Source: Nautilus pompilius (lineage: Eukaryota; Mollusca; Cephalopoda; Nautilida; Nautilidae). Taken from it: a stretch of DNA of 64,000 bases. Shown here piece after piece: positions 1 through 10,176 of the stretch. Both the position numbers and the translations under genes were made by a program. The stretch's first letter is position 1; every line of letters starts with the position of its first letter. The notes under the pieces were generated by a model, which saw nothing but the letters and a program-made list of their open reading frames with translations, ran no database searches and was not told the DNA's origin. The DNA lies in NCBI GenBank assembly GCA_018389105.1, contig JACATO010000930.1, forward strand, positions 186,001 through 250,000, written 5' to 3'.

Positions 1-1088
1 GCATCACTTGTCATTTGTTTTGGTCACCTTCACATTTCACTTATTGCTGCTGCTGCTTCTTTTTTTAAAAAAAATTTCATTCTTTTACATTCTACATGAA
101 GCACGTGTGGTTACATTCCTTTTTCTTTAGTTTATGTCTTACTTGAGAGTTAGTTGACAGTCCGTTAATCATTCTTCAAAAATCAACCATTTTACCCTGC
201 AGTTTTCAAGTGGCTCACAGAACTGAACGTTCAAAACACTGATGCACCATCAGACCAAACTAAAAGTAGCAAATAGCATTTCGAACTTCAAAAGAGAGAG
301 AGAGAGAGAGAGGGAGAGAATAATGTCAGTACAGAGAGAGAGAGAGAGGGGGGGCAGGATACTTTCTTTCTTTAATTTTAAACAATGCAGCCCTTGTAAA
401 AACAAAGCAGATTTTTCTGGCGTTAAGATGAAATATCTCCAATTTTAGATACAAAAATAATAATTTTCAAATGCGCGGAATACTATAAGGATTATAGTAA
501 TCCTTTTGTGTCTTTATTTTTAAACGAGTGTAGATACTCCAACAAAAGTATGGACACATATATATATATATTTAGAGGAGAGGAATCAATGAGCGGAAAT
601 ACAACGAGCAGAACGTCGAGTGCGAGGAGGGGGACTTTCCCCACGACAGAAATGTACACACCGGCAATTTCACTGATACAAAAAAAACCGAAATTCTGAT
701 TTAAAAAAATCATGGTTTCTTTCACTGCTCGTTCGTTCATTAATTCGCAGTTATTCGGGGGTCCTAAAGGCCGTCGTCGGGAAGCGAGATGCTGGACATT
801 TTCAGAAGACAACGCGGACACCGCTCGGGGAAAAACGAGACGCCCACTTTCTCCCTCCCTCGCGCGCGCGCAGGCAGGCGGGCGGGCGGGTACAGTTTCC
901 GAAACCAACAGGATGTAGCCCTCATTCCGCGTTATTTCACTCGGACAGCCCCCTCCCGTCGCTTTGAGGCTACCTATGCGTGACGAGGACACGACCGGCC
1001 CCGGCGGATGAGGCAGCCGTCCGTCAGCTCGTCGTCTGTCGGGGCAGCGCCAACAACGAAAACGGAAAAAGGCCCGACGAATACTCAC
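1..1088 (-). other. Start of intron 1 of the AGFG gene (partial)
   Basis: Non-coding sequence downstream (minus strand) of the AGFG first coding exon, continuing beyond the left edge. It begins with the consensus donor GTGAGT at 1088-1083. It holds a GA microsatellite at 292-350 and GC-rich sequence near 780-1080. Overlapping open frames in the GC-rich part are compositional and match no family I know. Confidence 0.7.
292..350. repeat. (GA)n microsatellite, interrupted
   Basis: Two GA-rich runs separated by a short unique piece, the second ending in a G run. Simple sequence in an intron; the short open frame across it is low complexity. Confidence 0.9.
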
Positions 1089-1330
1089 AAAATCCCGCTG
1101 CACGACGTACAGACGTACGATCCTATGGTCATGTTGACGTACGTGGGTCCCCGCTGGTGACAGTCGAAGCACTGTTTATTTTGGGGTAAAGCTACCATTT
1201 CCCGCAACATCTTAAGATGTTTTTCATCCTGCCTTCTCTTGTTGGTCGCCATTTTGCCGTCACACTTGTGGGCGATTAAATCGAGAAGGTGCGACATCTG
1301 CCAGGGGCGACAACCACCGTTTTTTTTGTT
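780..1330. promoter_or_regulatory. GC/CpG-rich region around the AGFG first exon
   Basis: This stretch is much richer in G+C and CpG than the AT-rich flanks and covers the exon with the AGFG start codon, so it is the likely promoter or first-exon island. The transcription start cannot be fixed. The region just upstream of the ATG (minus strand, above 1252) turns abruptly into a T/GTT-rich run near 1318-1370. Confidence 0.5.
1089..1252 (-). CDS. AGFG1: AGFG family protein (ArfGAP with FG repeats), first coding exon
   Basis: The exon encodes 54 codons plus two bases, starting MATNKRRQDEKHLKMLREM, which closely matches the N-terminus of vertebrate AGFG1/AGFG2 (HRB). The ArfGAP zinc finger is visible as C28-X2-C31-X16-C48-X2-C51, with the conserved stretch RGPTYVNMT between the pairs. 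I chose the ATG at 1252-1250 over an in-frame ATG 15 codons upstream because the family starts here. The exon ends at SGI plus two bases before GTGAGT, within the ArfGAP fold; the rest of the domain and the FG repeats lie left of the window. AGFG proteins bind clathrin adaptors and VAMP7 and are linked to vesicle and RNA trafficking (known of the family). AGFG1 versus AGFG2 cannot be told from one exon; invertebrates usually carry one gene. Confidence 0.92.
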
Positions 1331-4300
1331 GTTGTTGTTTTTTTTTTTTTTAACGGGAATTTTCTTGTTGTTGTTTTCGTTTTAAAGAAAGACAAATGTA
1401 GAATTTTTTTATGAAAGATCATCATCACTTTGTTGAATCATTTAGTGTGGAATAATTCTTGTAATATGAAACATCAAAAGCATTTAAAAACCACAGTTCC
1501 CGCATCAAGAAAGACAACCTCTAATTTGGCAATTAATTTGTACATCGATCTGCATAAATTTTAATATATTATTTAACATTATTATTTTTTGAAACAATAA
1601 AACATTTAAATTAAATACATTGTAATAAAACTCTTATTTTACAATGCTTTTGTTTAAATTGTTAACCTTATTGCTAAACCATTCAATGAATTTTTTTTTT
1701 TTAAATTAAGATAAGTTATGCTCATAAACATTCAGAATACAATAAATTTACCACGCCATTAGTTGTCCACCAATGTTTGGAGATATTGCAAGAGTCAAGA
1801 AAATTTTAAAAATGCCAAAAAAATGTTTCATGGAAAATTTTGATATTTTCAATTTATTTTTATCCACAAAAGGTTTTTACATATTTTCTTTTTCATTTTA
1901 AGCAACAGCATGATTAATACATGACCAATACCACGCTTAGGTTACTTGTAAGGTAGAAAGATCTTGGAATAACTTTGATCTTGCTAGTTGTGTTTCTCAA
2001 GATACTAAAGATAATTCAGAAAAAAGAAAATTTATCCTTTCAATGTAGTTTCAAAACTAAGTTAATTATAGTGTGTGGTCAAGTTGGAACAGCTTCTATG
2101 GCTGCCTTCAATAACTAAAGTCTTTTGCTTGGACCATATTTTCCATCATTAGATTTTACTTCTGGTTTGAAAGTTTGAAAATTGAAGACATTCTGCTAAA
2201 GATGTTTTCGCAGAAGTTTTAAACTAAGTCATTTCATAAAATATTTATGTTTAATTAGATACACCAAACATGGAAATTATGGTGACAATATGGTTGGTAT
2301 TAAAAGTTGGAATGCTATAATGTCATTGTGCCATATGAATATTTAAGGACAATAAAGACAATGGATGGTAATCAATGACAAATTAGAAATCTTTTCCAAG
2401 AACAACATTTACTTTTTTTTAAAAGGAAAGAAGTTTTAAGTGAGAAATTTAATCAAAACAGGAAATATGTATCTTGTGTGGCCATAAAAATAATCAGTGT
2501 TATCTATTTATTCAATAATATAGACATACACTAAAAGATCTGCATGTATGCCTTATCTAAAATGGCTGCCACATATCTGTGATTAGGTATAGACTCTTTT
2601 TTAAAATTTAAATATATATTTAGCTTAACCTAGATGATTCTAGAGTGATTATTTGTTTTCCAACTATACTACTTGGAATAAAGTAATTTGAATTTTTATA
2701 AATATTTATAGACACATATACTATGTATATTGTCATTAGAATTATTTTAAAATGCATAATACATGGACATCACTAATTTGTGTATCCATGCCTTTATTTT
2801 TATATTTGGAAATTTTTTTAAAAATTGTTTTTCCCTACCACTTTTTGGTATTGTCATTAACTTGATGCCTTGCCATTATATTTATGTTAAATTTTATTGT
2901 GTTCCCTAGCTGAATTATGCTAGAAATAGCTTCATTTTTCCCAACTGTCACCATATTCACTTTCATGCCAGAATTCTACCCTGTTTTACTACCTCCAACC
3001 ACCACCCCCCAACCTATCTATGCTATGCTAGAATTTCTGCACTAGTTCCATGTTACAGGTCAAATTTCAAAAAAAATAACACTACTTTAAGGTTGAACCA
3101 GCCAGTGTACTGAAGGAAGTGAAATTGATTCCTCCTCTGCCTTGCAGGAGAGTTATTTAGGAGAAGCAGTTTACTTGTATCTTAACCAAAAATTTCACCA
3201 GTTTTTCTGTTTTATTAAAATTTCTATCACAATTAAAATAACATGTGTACCACAGTACAGTTTTATAAAAATAATTTGTGTTAAAGAGAGGTATTCTGGA
3301 TGAGTTGTAGCAACTATGGCAGTTTGAGCTAATGAAGAATCAGGCATTTGTAGAAATAATCCTAATTCGAAGATATATATTGCTGTTTTTGTTTATCTCA
3401 CCATTTGAAAAGTCATACATTTAGTTATCTATATTTCGTTTTTTTGTACCTACTCTTTAAGTTTTGACTAAAAGGATACGTATACTACTCAACATTTTTC
3501 TAAGGATTAAATGATTATCAACATGCCGTGAACATTACATTTAATACTAGTACAATTTACTTTTGATCCCTAACCCATTTTTTTTGTGTGCTTTCACTTA
3601 AGCTGTGACAGAATTTCACTAGTGATTCAAGATTTTAAATGCAGGTGAATATACAGTCACCTGATTTTCACATATTGATGAGATGGATATATGCTGTCAT
3701 TTTGGCTTTTAAGAAAAGCTACATCACCAGTTGATCGTTTTAAATGCTGGCTGATACAGAATGACACTATGGCAACAAACAACATTTGACAACCACAGAA
3801 CTTGCCAATAAAAATGGTATGTTGGAGACTGAAGAAAAACAGCATCATGTAGTTGGTGAGCTATGTGTATGCAAGAACATCATTTATAAAGCCTGGACTA
3901 TATATCAAGCTTTTGGTAGTGTTGCTAAACATCATGGTTGGGCAAGGCAATTAAAGTCAACAGTGCATTGCCAAGAGCATTTTTTTTATCTTGCAAGTAA
4001 GAAGAAACAACAGCAACTCAGTTGGAATCTCACCTCCAAAGTACAACAGGTTTCAATGTCTTAATTGGCTTCAGGCTAATGATATGTAGTTTAAAAGATG
4101 CTGTATTTGCATACCACAGTGAGGCTGGGCTGTGGATTATATAAGATAGACCATGAAAGAATAGAAACCTGTATCTTTCACAGAAAAGTTTATATTTTGT
4201 GTTGACTTTACAGATTAATCTGCTAGAGTGTGAAGGTCAGAAGACAGGTTTCAAGATTCCAATGCTGCTGAACATGATTGCTATGGTGCATGGAGAGATC

Positions 4301-5985
4301 AGCTGGGATAGCAAGACTAGCCTTTGTTTTCCAAAACAGCAATATAACTGATTTAAGATACAGTGATGAGGATTGGGGATAATTTCATTCTTACAGATGA
4401 TAATCTCTATTCAAGTTGTGTCTAGTTGGTTGACCAGCACCAGAAGCAGAAGACAATCATTCATATGGAATGGCCAGCTCATTTTCCAGATTTTAATCTA
4501 ATCAAACACATTTAGAACATACTTCAGGCTGCCATTTCTGTACTGGCACAAACCTTGCAGAAACTTTACAATACTCTCATAAACAAATATGATCTATCTA
4601 AGATAACCATTCAAAGACTTATCAGGAAAATAAGACATTGATGCCAAGCTGTCACTCATGCTAGCTGTTACACAAAATACTGAATAAATTTCTGAACAGG
4701 TATTTGCTACTTTCACTCTCTTTGTTGTTAAGTAAATATTTCCGCTCTTGAAGGACACTTCTATTGAGTCATTGTGCCATTGTAATGTATTTTAATAAGT
4801 TAACAGCCATGTACATCTGAGACAGAAAAATGTGTATAACTTAAAAGCAAGATGTCAAGCTTTATACATTGACCATCCATCTTTTCACATTAGTCTTTGT
4901 GGTCACCATTACTACTACAAATTGGTGATGATGTTTAGCATGTTGAAATAAGCTCAGCTGCTGCTAAACATGTAGGCAGGACCTACTACTTAAGTGTTGA
5001 AGCAATAGCAAAAGTGGAAATGAATGTATCGATATTATGCCCAGGGTGAAGGAATAACACATTCAGAAAGGAAGACCTTGCATAGAGAATTTGTTGGATG
5101 TTGACCCTCTTGATCAACTAATCGAGAAATTGTATAACTGAAAAATAAATTGGTCAAAACAAGGAACATCGTTCTTCATTGTGTTTTGCAAAAGGCTTTT
5201 GGTAGGAAGTTGACAAGCACCAAGCAAGTGAAATGATGACGTGTCCAACAGTATTGAACATTGATGCTAGAGTCTTCCAATAAAGGAATGACAAATTTCA
5301 TTATGTAGTGTCAAGATCATTTATTAAACTGAATTGAACTTTGGGAACATTGACTGATTTTACAATTGATTCTGTTCATTTATCTGATATTAAATAAAAA
5401 TTTCTTGGTTCAAATTGAACTTGGAAAGTTTTGATAGTTAACGTTTAAGTTCAAAGCTATTATGCATTCATGCAATGACATTAACCTGCCATTGTTCATA
5501 TTTATAAGTTATTAGTCTATATAACCAGAGGGGGGGGGGAATGTAGTGCGTGTTAATAAGGTAAGTCACATAATACAGAAAGAATGTTCACATCTGAAAC
5601 AAAGGTGTTTAAATGAAAGATGGCAAGCTTTACTTAGTATTTTCAGAATAAAATAATAAGAAGTGAGAAAAGCAGTTGTGCTTCTTGTTAGTGTGGCACT
5701 GACTGTTAAGCTATCCTTCCTCCAAAATGCCAACATGAGAAGGGTGAACTATATGGATGCATTCCATAAAAAATAATAAGTACTTAACGAGGCGATGGCC
5801 CTGTTACCGATACTACTTATGTATGTGGCGACAGGTTTATCTTTATTTGGTTTTATAAATTAACCTTTGCCCAGTCGAGGAACACTGATTGGATTAAGCA
5901 GCTCAGCAGCTCCAAGACTCTAGCATCAATACATAGATAATGCGCACTAACATGACACCAGAGCGGAGCCATTACCGTCATATCC
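1253..5985. other. Intergenic: AGFG promoter side to KLHDC10
   Basis: AT-rich sequence between two divergently transcribed genes. Apart from a decayed Tc1-type transposase near 3786-4690 I see no gene. A degenerate direct repeat may link about 4805-4870 and 5585-5635 (both contain an acatctga...agctttac-like core), but the match is loose. Confidence 0.6.
3786..4690 (+). mobile_element. Decayed Tc1/mariner-type transposase
   Basis: Broken plus-strand frames resemble a Tc1-like transposase in order. Near 3880-4060 is a helix-turn-helix-like piece (YKAWTIYQAFGSV). Near 4440-4690 is the C-terminal part: WPAHFPDFN stands where Tc1 proteins have WPAxSPDLNPIE, then KHI*NILQAAI, and finally IRKIRH*CQAVTHASCYTKY, which matches the family's closing S-M-P-R-R-x-Q-A-V-I-x-A-x-G-G-x-T-x-Y. 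Several in-frame stops show it is dead. The exact ends and inverted repeats are not resolved. Confidence 0.7.
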
Positions 5986-6740
5986 ATGACTCATACGCAA
6001 TTTCCACGAGAAATCCGACCCCCACACAAAAAAACTATGTTCCATGTCGGCAACAACAACAACTGCGCCTTCGAGCGAGTAGCCCCGAGATGCAGCTCGA
6101 GGTCTCAGCCGATCGTGTGCAGCGGCCACGGGATGGCCGTGGACGCCTCCGACATCTACGTGTTCGGGGGCTGCGATTCGAACTGCCGCGATGCCGCCTC
6201 GCCGTGCTCCCGGCACCGGGCCGCCGCGGGCCCCTCGAGCAGCCGGACGACGTGCGAGGGAGGGGTCGTCGTCGTGCAGCTCTGGAAGTACAACTTCGCC
6301 ACGCGGAGGTGGATCCGGCTGGAGTCGCGGGGGATATCCGCCGCCTGCGCGAGCTCGTGCCTGGTGGTGAGGAACAGGCAGCTGTTCGCGTACGGCGGGA
6401 CCGGAAACCCCTGCGAGGGCGGGGAGGTGCTTAGCAACGTCCTCAAGTTCTGCGACTGCCGCGACCGGAACTTTCTGTTCTGGGACATGTTGGAAACCAA
6501 TCCGAACATCTACGACTGCATGAACTCGGGCAACCACATGCCGCCACGGGCCTACGGTCAGAGTCTGGTGTTTCACCAGCACGAAATATATATTTTCGGG
6601 GGTGGTGTTGGTTACTACAAGGAACCTATTTCCGATCTTCACCGGCTGGACATGAGAACGCGGAACTGGGAGAAGTTACATCCCCTTGGAAGCGTACCTA
6701 GTGGCAGATTCAAACAAGATATCGGACAAGACAACGAGCG
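5986..6740 (+). CDS. KLHDC10: KLHDC10 exon 1
   Basis: 755 nt: 251 codons plus CG of a split Arg codon. It carries the first three kelch blades and the lead into the fourth. The exon stops at 6740, before the non-canonical donor GCAAGTATT; reading on in frame gives junk ending at 6837. A Cys- and Ser-rich insertion at residues 63-95 is not typical of the vertebrate protein. Confidence 0.9.
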
Positions 6741-9700
6741 GCAAGTATTGAAGACTAAAGAGAATATTTTTTTCTTTTTTTTAAAAAGGAGAGGGAAAGA
6801 AGAGTCAAGCAACCACAACATTAATTTTATTTGTTAATTTTATTTTACGATGCGAAATTTTTACAAACACTAATATGCTATTTTGTTAACTAAAGGGAAA
6901 TAACCTCTGAAGTTCTGTCTGAATTGTTTAAAATGTAAATAAATTTAATGCATTTTTTAAAAATACAGGTCCTCCAACAACAAAAAAATTATGGAAAGCC
7001 AGATAAATTTTAAAAAACTAACCATATTTTAATTAAATATCCATTCGAACGTGAGTTTTATCAAAAATTGGAATTTTGGTTAATTTTATTGTTATTACAG
7101 AAGTAATTATGCACACTCAAATAGTGCATATGCAAATATATGAATTTAAAAAATTTTCTTTAAAATGTATCTGTTTATTGAATTAATTAATACGTTTTTA
7201 TCCATATTAGTTAAGTTTATTTTACTAGATTATTTCTATTATTGTTGAATGACAGTAAAAACATTTGAAAAATTTTTTTTAAAAACTGAAATTTAACATT
7301 TTTTCTTTAACTTTTAACACTCAGAGAAATAAGTAAGTTTTTCGATGGTCTTTGCAAAAATACCATTGCGAATTATGTATTTAGTTGTTAACGAGTTAGA
7401 TTAATAATTCATTGTGTAAATATTTTAGCTCATAAACAAAAGGTAATCTCTATTTAGCCGGTTAAGTAGGTAAAAGGTTAATGTTGAGAAGAGAAAGAAA
7501 AGTAAATAATTAGAACAGAGATGTATTTTGTCATCTGAAGGGTATACCCTATACTTTGGAAATATTAATATGCACTGAAAACTTTAATAGATTTCCCAAT
7601 CACACAAATCTTGGGAATGAAAAAATAATAAAATAGCAAAGAATAAGATGGAAATCTGTGTTTACATAGAAAGCAGGGAGCAGTAGGTTGTTTGAACTTT
7701 GTTAGTTTACAGGAATTATTATCATTGATAATACCTTTAAGTATGTTGTGCTGGCCAAAACTCGGTTCCGTTCAGAAGAGTAGATCAGGTTTTATGTTGC
7801 TGCTATTTCTTTGAAGGAAAAGACAAAAACAACCCTGCCTTCATTATCACGCTGAGCACAGCACATTTACAAAACAATGGTATGTGCAAAATTTTTTATT
7901 TGACAAGATCTCATGTTTTATGAAGTGCATTAGTAAAACTGCATATAGTCAAGTTTCACGTGGCACTTCAAACCAGTTATGAAATCCTACACAAACATAA
8001 AATGAAAAAAACAGATTTCTTTCTTCAAAAATGATTGGATGTTTTGTTGTTTTTTTTTTGTATAATTATTCAAAGTTTTTTCTGCAAGTAATTTAAAAAT
8101 TAATTCCATTTCAAATTTTGGCAAAGGAGATAACACTGGACAACAACCAGTTTGTGACTGAGATAAAAGTATGCCTTAGACTAATTCAAGTATGTTGTTT
8201 TCAAATCTGAAATCAGAATTAACCCTATACATAAGGATTTTTAGTTACAGAAATAAATGGAAATCTAATGTTATATATTTTGAGTGTTCTTTTTAGTACT
8301 GTGCACACAACAGGCTACACGGGAGAATCACATGATTGCCTGCTTACATGTACACATTTGTGCTTCTTGTGCTTATGGAATAGCCAAGATGATGTAAATC
8401 ACTATAAGATCAAAGAATGGCCATAAAGAACAGACCATATTCCAGGAAAATTCAATGTACATGTACCATGGTACGTCTGCAAAGAATATTTCTTCCACCA
8501 CTGCATATGAAGCTGGGCCTAATGCAGAGCTTTGTGAAGGCAATGAGTGTTGAAGGTGTGGGATTTCTTTATCTGAAAGAAAAATCTGGAGCGATTTTAA
8601 CCGATGCCAAGTTGAAGGTTGGAATATATGTCGGACCATGAATTCGTGATTTATTTTCCAATCCATCTTCCAGTCAAGGCTTAACACATTGGAGCTGGCT
8701 GCATGGGAGGCTTTCAGACTGGTAGTCCACCCACAATTTCCTGGGAACCACAAAGCAGACAACTCTGCCGAGTTGGTTCAAGACATGATAAAAGCCATTG
8801 AAGAAATGGTTTGCCGTATGCTGCTGAAGTTGCATTTTCTTCATTCACACTTGGATTTCTAAATAGCCAACCTTGGTGCTATGAGCGATGAGCATGTTAA
8901 GAGGTTCCACCAGTACATAAAGGTGATGGGACCTGCTATCAGGGGAGATTCGACTCCACCATGATGGGGGGGGGGGCTGTTGTTGGTTTCCTTGGAGACA
9001 AACCATTGCTATTCACAAGCATAAAATCACGTACTTAAAGCATTAAAAAGTTAATGTATACTTTATACAATGTGTTTGAGCCTATGGATAACAGTTACTG
9101 TACAACATACAATGTGTTTATATCATAAGATGAATTTATTTTTTACAATTTTGTTATGTGCTTGATTTATTAAGAAACAATGATTGAAAATGACATTTTC
9201 AATGTAACTACAAATCCTGACGTTTTGGGTCAATTCTGACTTCAGATTTGGAATCAGTTGCTTGATTTGATAAAGGACACCTACATATACCTCAGTAGCA
9301 GATTAAAAGTTATTTTTTTGTTGTCCAGTGTAATCTGAGAAATGTAAACATTATTTTTAAAAGATTAGTGTTATAAAAAATGGAATTTAGCAAGAAAAAA
9401 TGCTGCTTGTGAGTCACAAATGATGCTGTGATAATCAAATCAGCCATAATATGATATAAAAGGCACCGTGATTACCTCCCTTTTCAAAAAATAGAATTTT
9501 TAAAAAGCCATGATTTACATAATAAATATCTGTAACATTTCATTGGTAATTTTCTTTTGTTTTTTTCAAATGTATTTTTCTCTTCAATTCCCTTTTCAGG
9601 AAACATTATTTTGTATTCATATGCTATTATTTTTCTCTGAACAGCTTTTATGTGTTTGGTGGAGGCACTCTACATTACGCAGCAGCTCTGGCCCAGTTGT

Positions 9701-10176
9701 ATGCATATGACTACAAAAAAAACTATTGGGAGTGCATCGAAACCGACCCAGATCCATTTTATGGCTACCCAAAACCTCGGTGTGCCTTTGGACTCAGCCA
9801 ACTGGAGCAGGATGTATATATTGTTGGTGGCAGATATTATGCACCCAGTGTCCCTCATGAACCACTGTCTGACATTTGGAAAATATCCCTTCAGAAATTT
9901 CAGTGGCACAAGCTAAACATCACCTTGGCTAACCCCCTGTGCTACCATGGAATTGCTTTTTCTCCTTCAGGGCACATGTATGTATACGGTGGCATGGCTG
10001 ATGATGAGAATGTCAGTTCATCCTGCTTGCACTGCAGTAAAAAGATTTTCTTTGTCCCACGGCTTATGGAAATCAGCTGGGAGCAGATAATCTGTACAAT
10101 CGACATCGACAACATTTCACAGGACAAACTGCTAGAGTTAGGAATACCAAGAGATTTTGTCAACCGTGTACCATAA
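5986..10176 (+). CDS. KLHDC10: Kelch domain-containing protein 10, complete two-exon gene: join(5986..6740, 9645..10176)
   Basis: The joined frame gives 428 aa (human about 442). Six kelch-type blades show hydrophobic-GG motifs at about residues 61 (YVFGG), 137 (FAYGG), 205 (YIFGG), 257 (YVFGG), 313 (YIVGG) and 367 (YVYGG). The C-terminal tail, with VPRLMEISWEQI followed by KLLELGIPRDFV, matches the vertebrate tail VPSLLELAWEKL...LLHLGL, the part that contacts Elongin B/C and CUL2. In vertebrates KLHDC10 is a CRL2 substrate receptor for short C-terminal degrons, including alanine tails made during ribosome quality control, and modulates PP5/ASK1 (known). The junction reads ...IGQDNE-R-FYVFGGG, aligning without gaps to the human protein. 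The vertebrate gene has many exons, so this copy is intron-poor. Exon 1 is strikingly GC-rich between about 6060 and 6560. The start could instead be Met18 at 6037. Confidence 0.93.
6741..9644 (+). other. KLHDC10 intron with GC-AG boundaries
   Basis: The donor is GCAAGTAT at 6741-6748 (GC in place of GT, otherwise a near-perfect U1 match) and the acceptor is a T-rich tract ending in acag at 9644. No GT donor nearby gives the required phase. The intron is AT-rich and contains a decayed transposon at 8134-9330; otherwise I see nothing coding. Confidence 0.85.
8134..9330 (+). mobile_element. Decayed DNA transposon, copy A, with terminal inverted repeats
   Basis: The element opens with CACTGGACAACAA (8134) and closes with its exact reverse complement TTGTTGTCCAGTG (ending 9330). 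The trinucleotide TAA adjoins both ends, a possible target-site duplication. Inside, broken plus-strand frames encode LPPLHMKLGLMQSFVKAM (about 8493), KLKVGIYVGP, AAWEAF, LKLHFLHSHLDF (about 8830) and NLGAMSDEH...RFHQYIKVM (about 8878). These are hallmarks of an uncharacterised protein family I recall as abundant in arthropod and mollusc genomes. Stops and frameshifts make this copy dead. Copy B lies at 27309-28648. The superfamily is not assigned. Confidence 0.82.
9645..10176 (+). CDS. KLHDC10: KLHDC10 exon 2
   Basis: Begins with the single base C that completes the split Arg codon, then 176 codons (FYVFGGG to FVNRVP) and TAA. Contains kelch blades 4 to 6 and the CUL2/Elongin-contacting tail. 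The polypyrimidine tract and cag acceptor immediately precede it. Confidence 0.92.

Noticed and set aside
492..1172. 226-codon minus-strand frame next to the AGFG exon
   Set aside because: It lies in another frame across the GC-rich region and intron start, overlapping the true AGFG exon; composition explains it.
5947..6642. 231-codon minus-strand frame opposite KLHDC10 exon 1
   Set aside because: Antisense of GC-rich coding sequence; the sense strand has clear kelch repeats.
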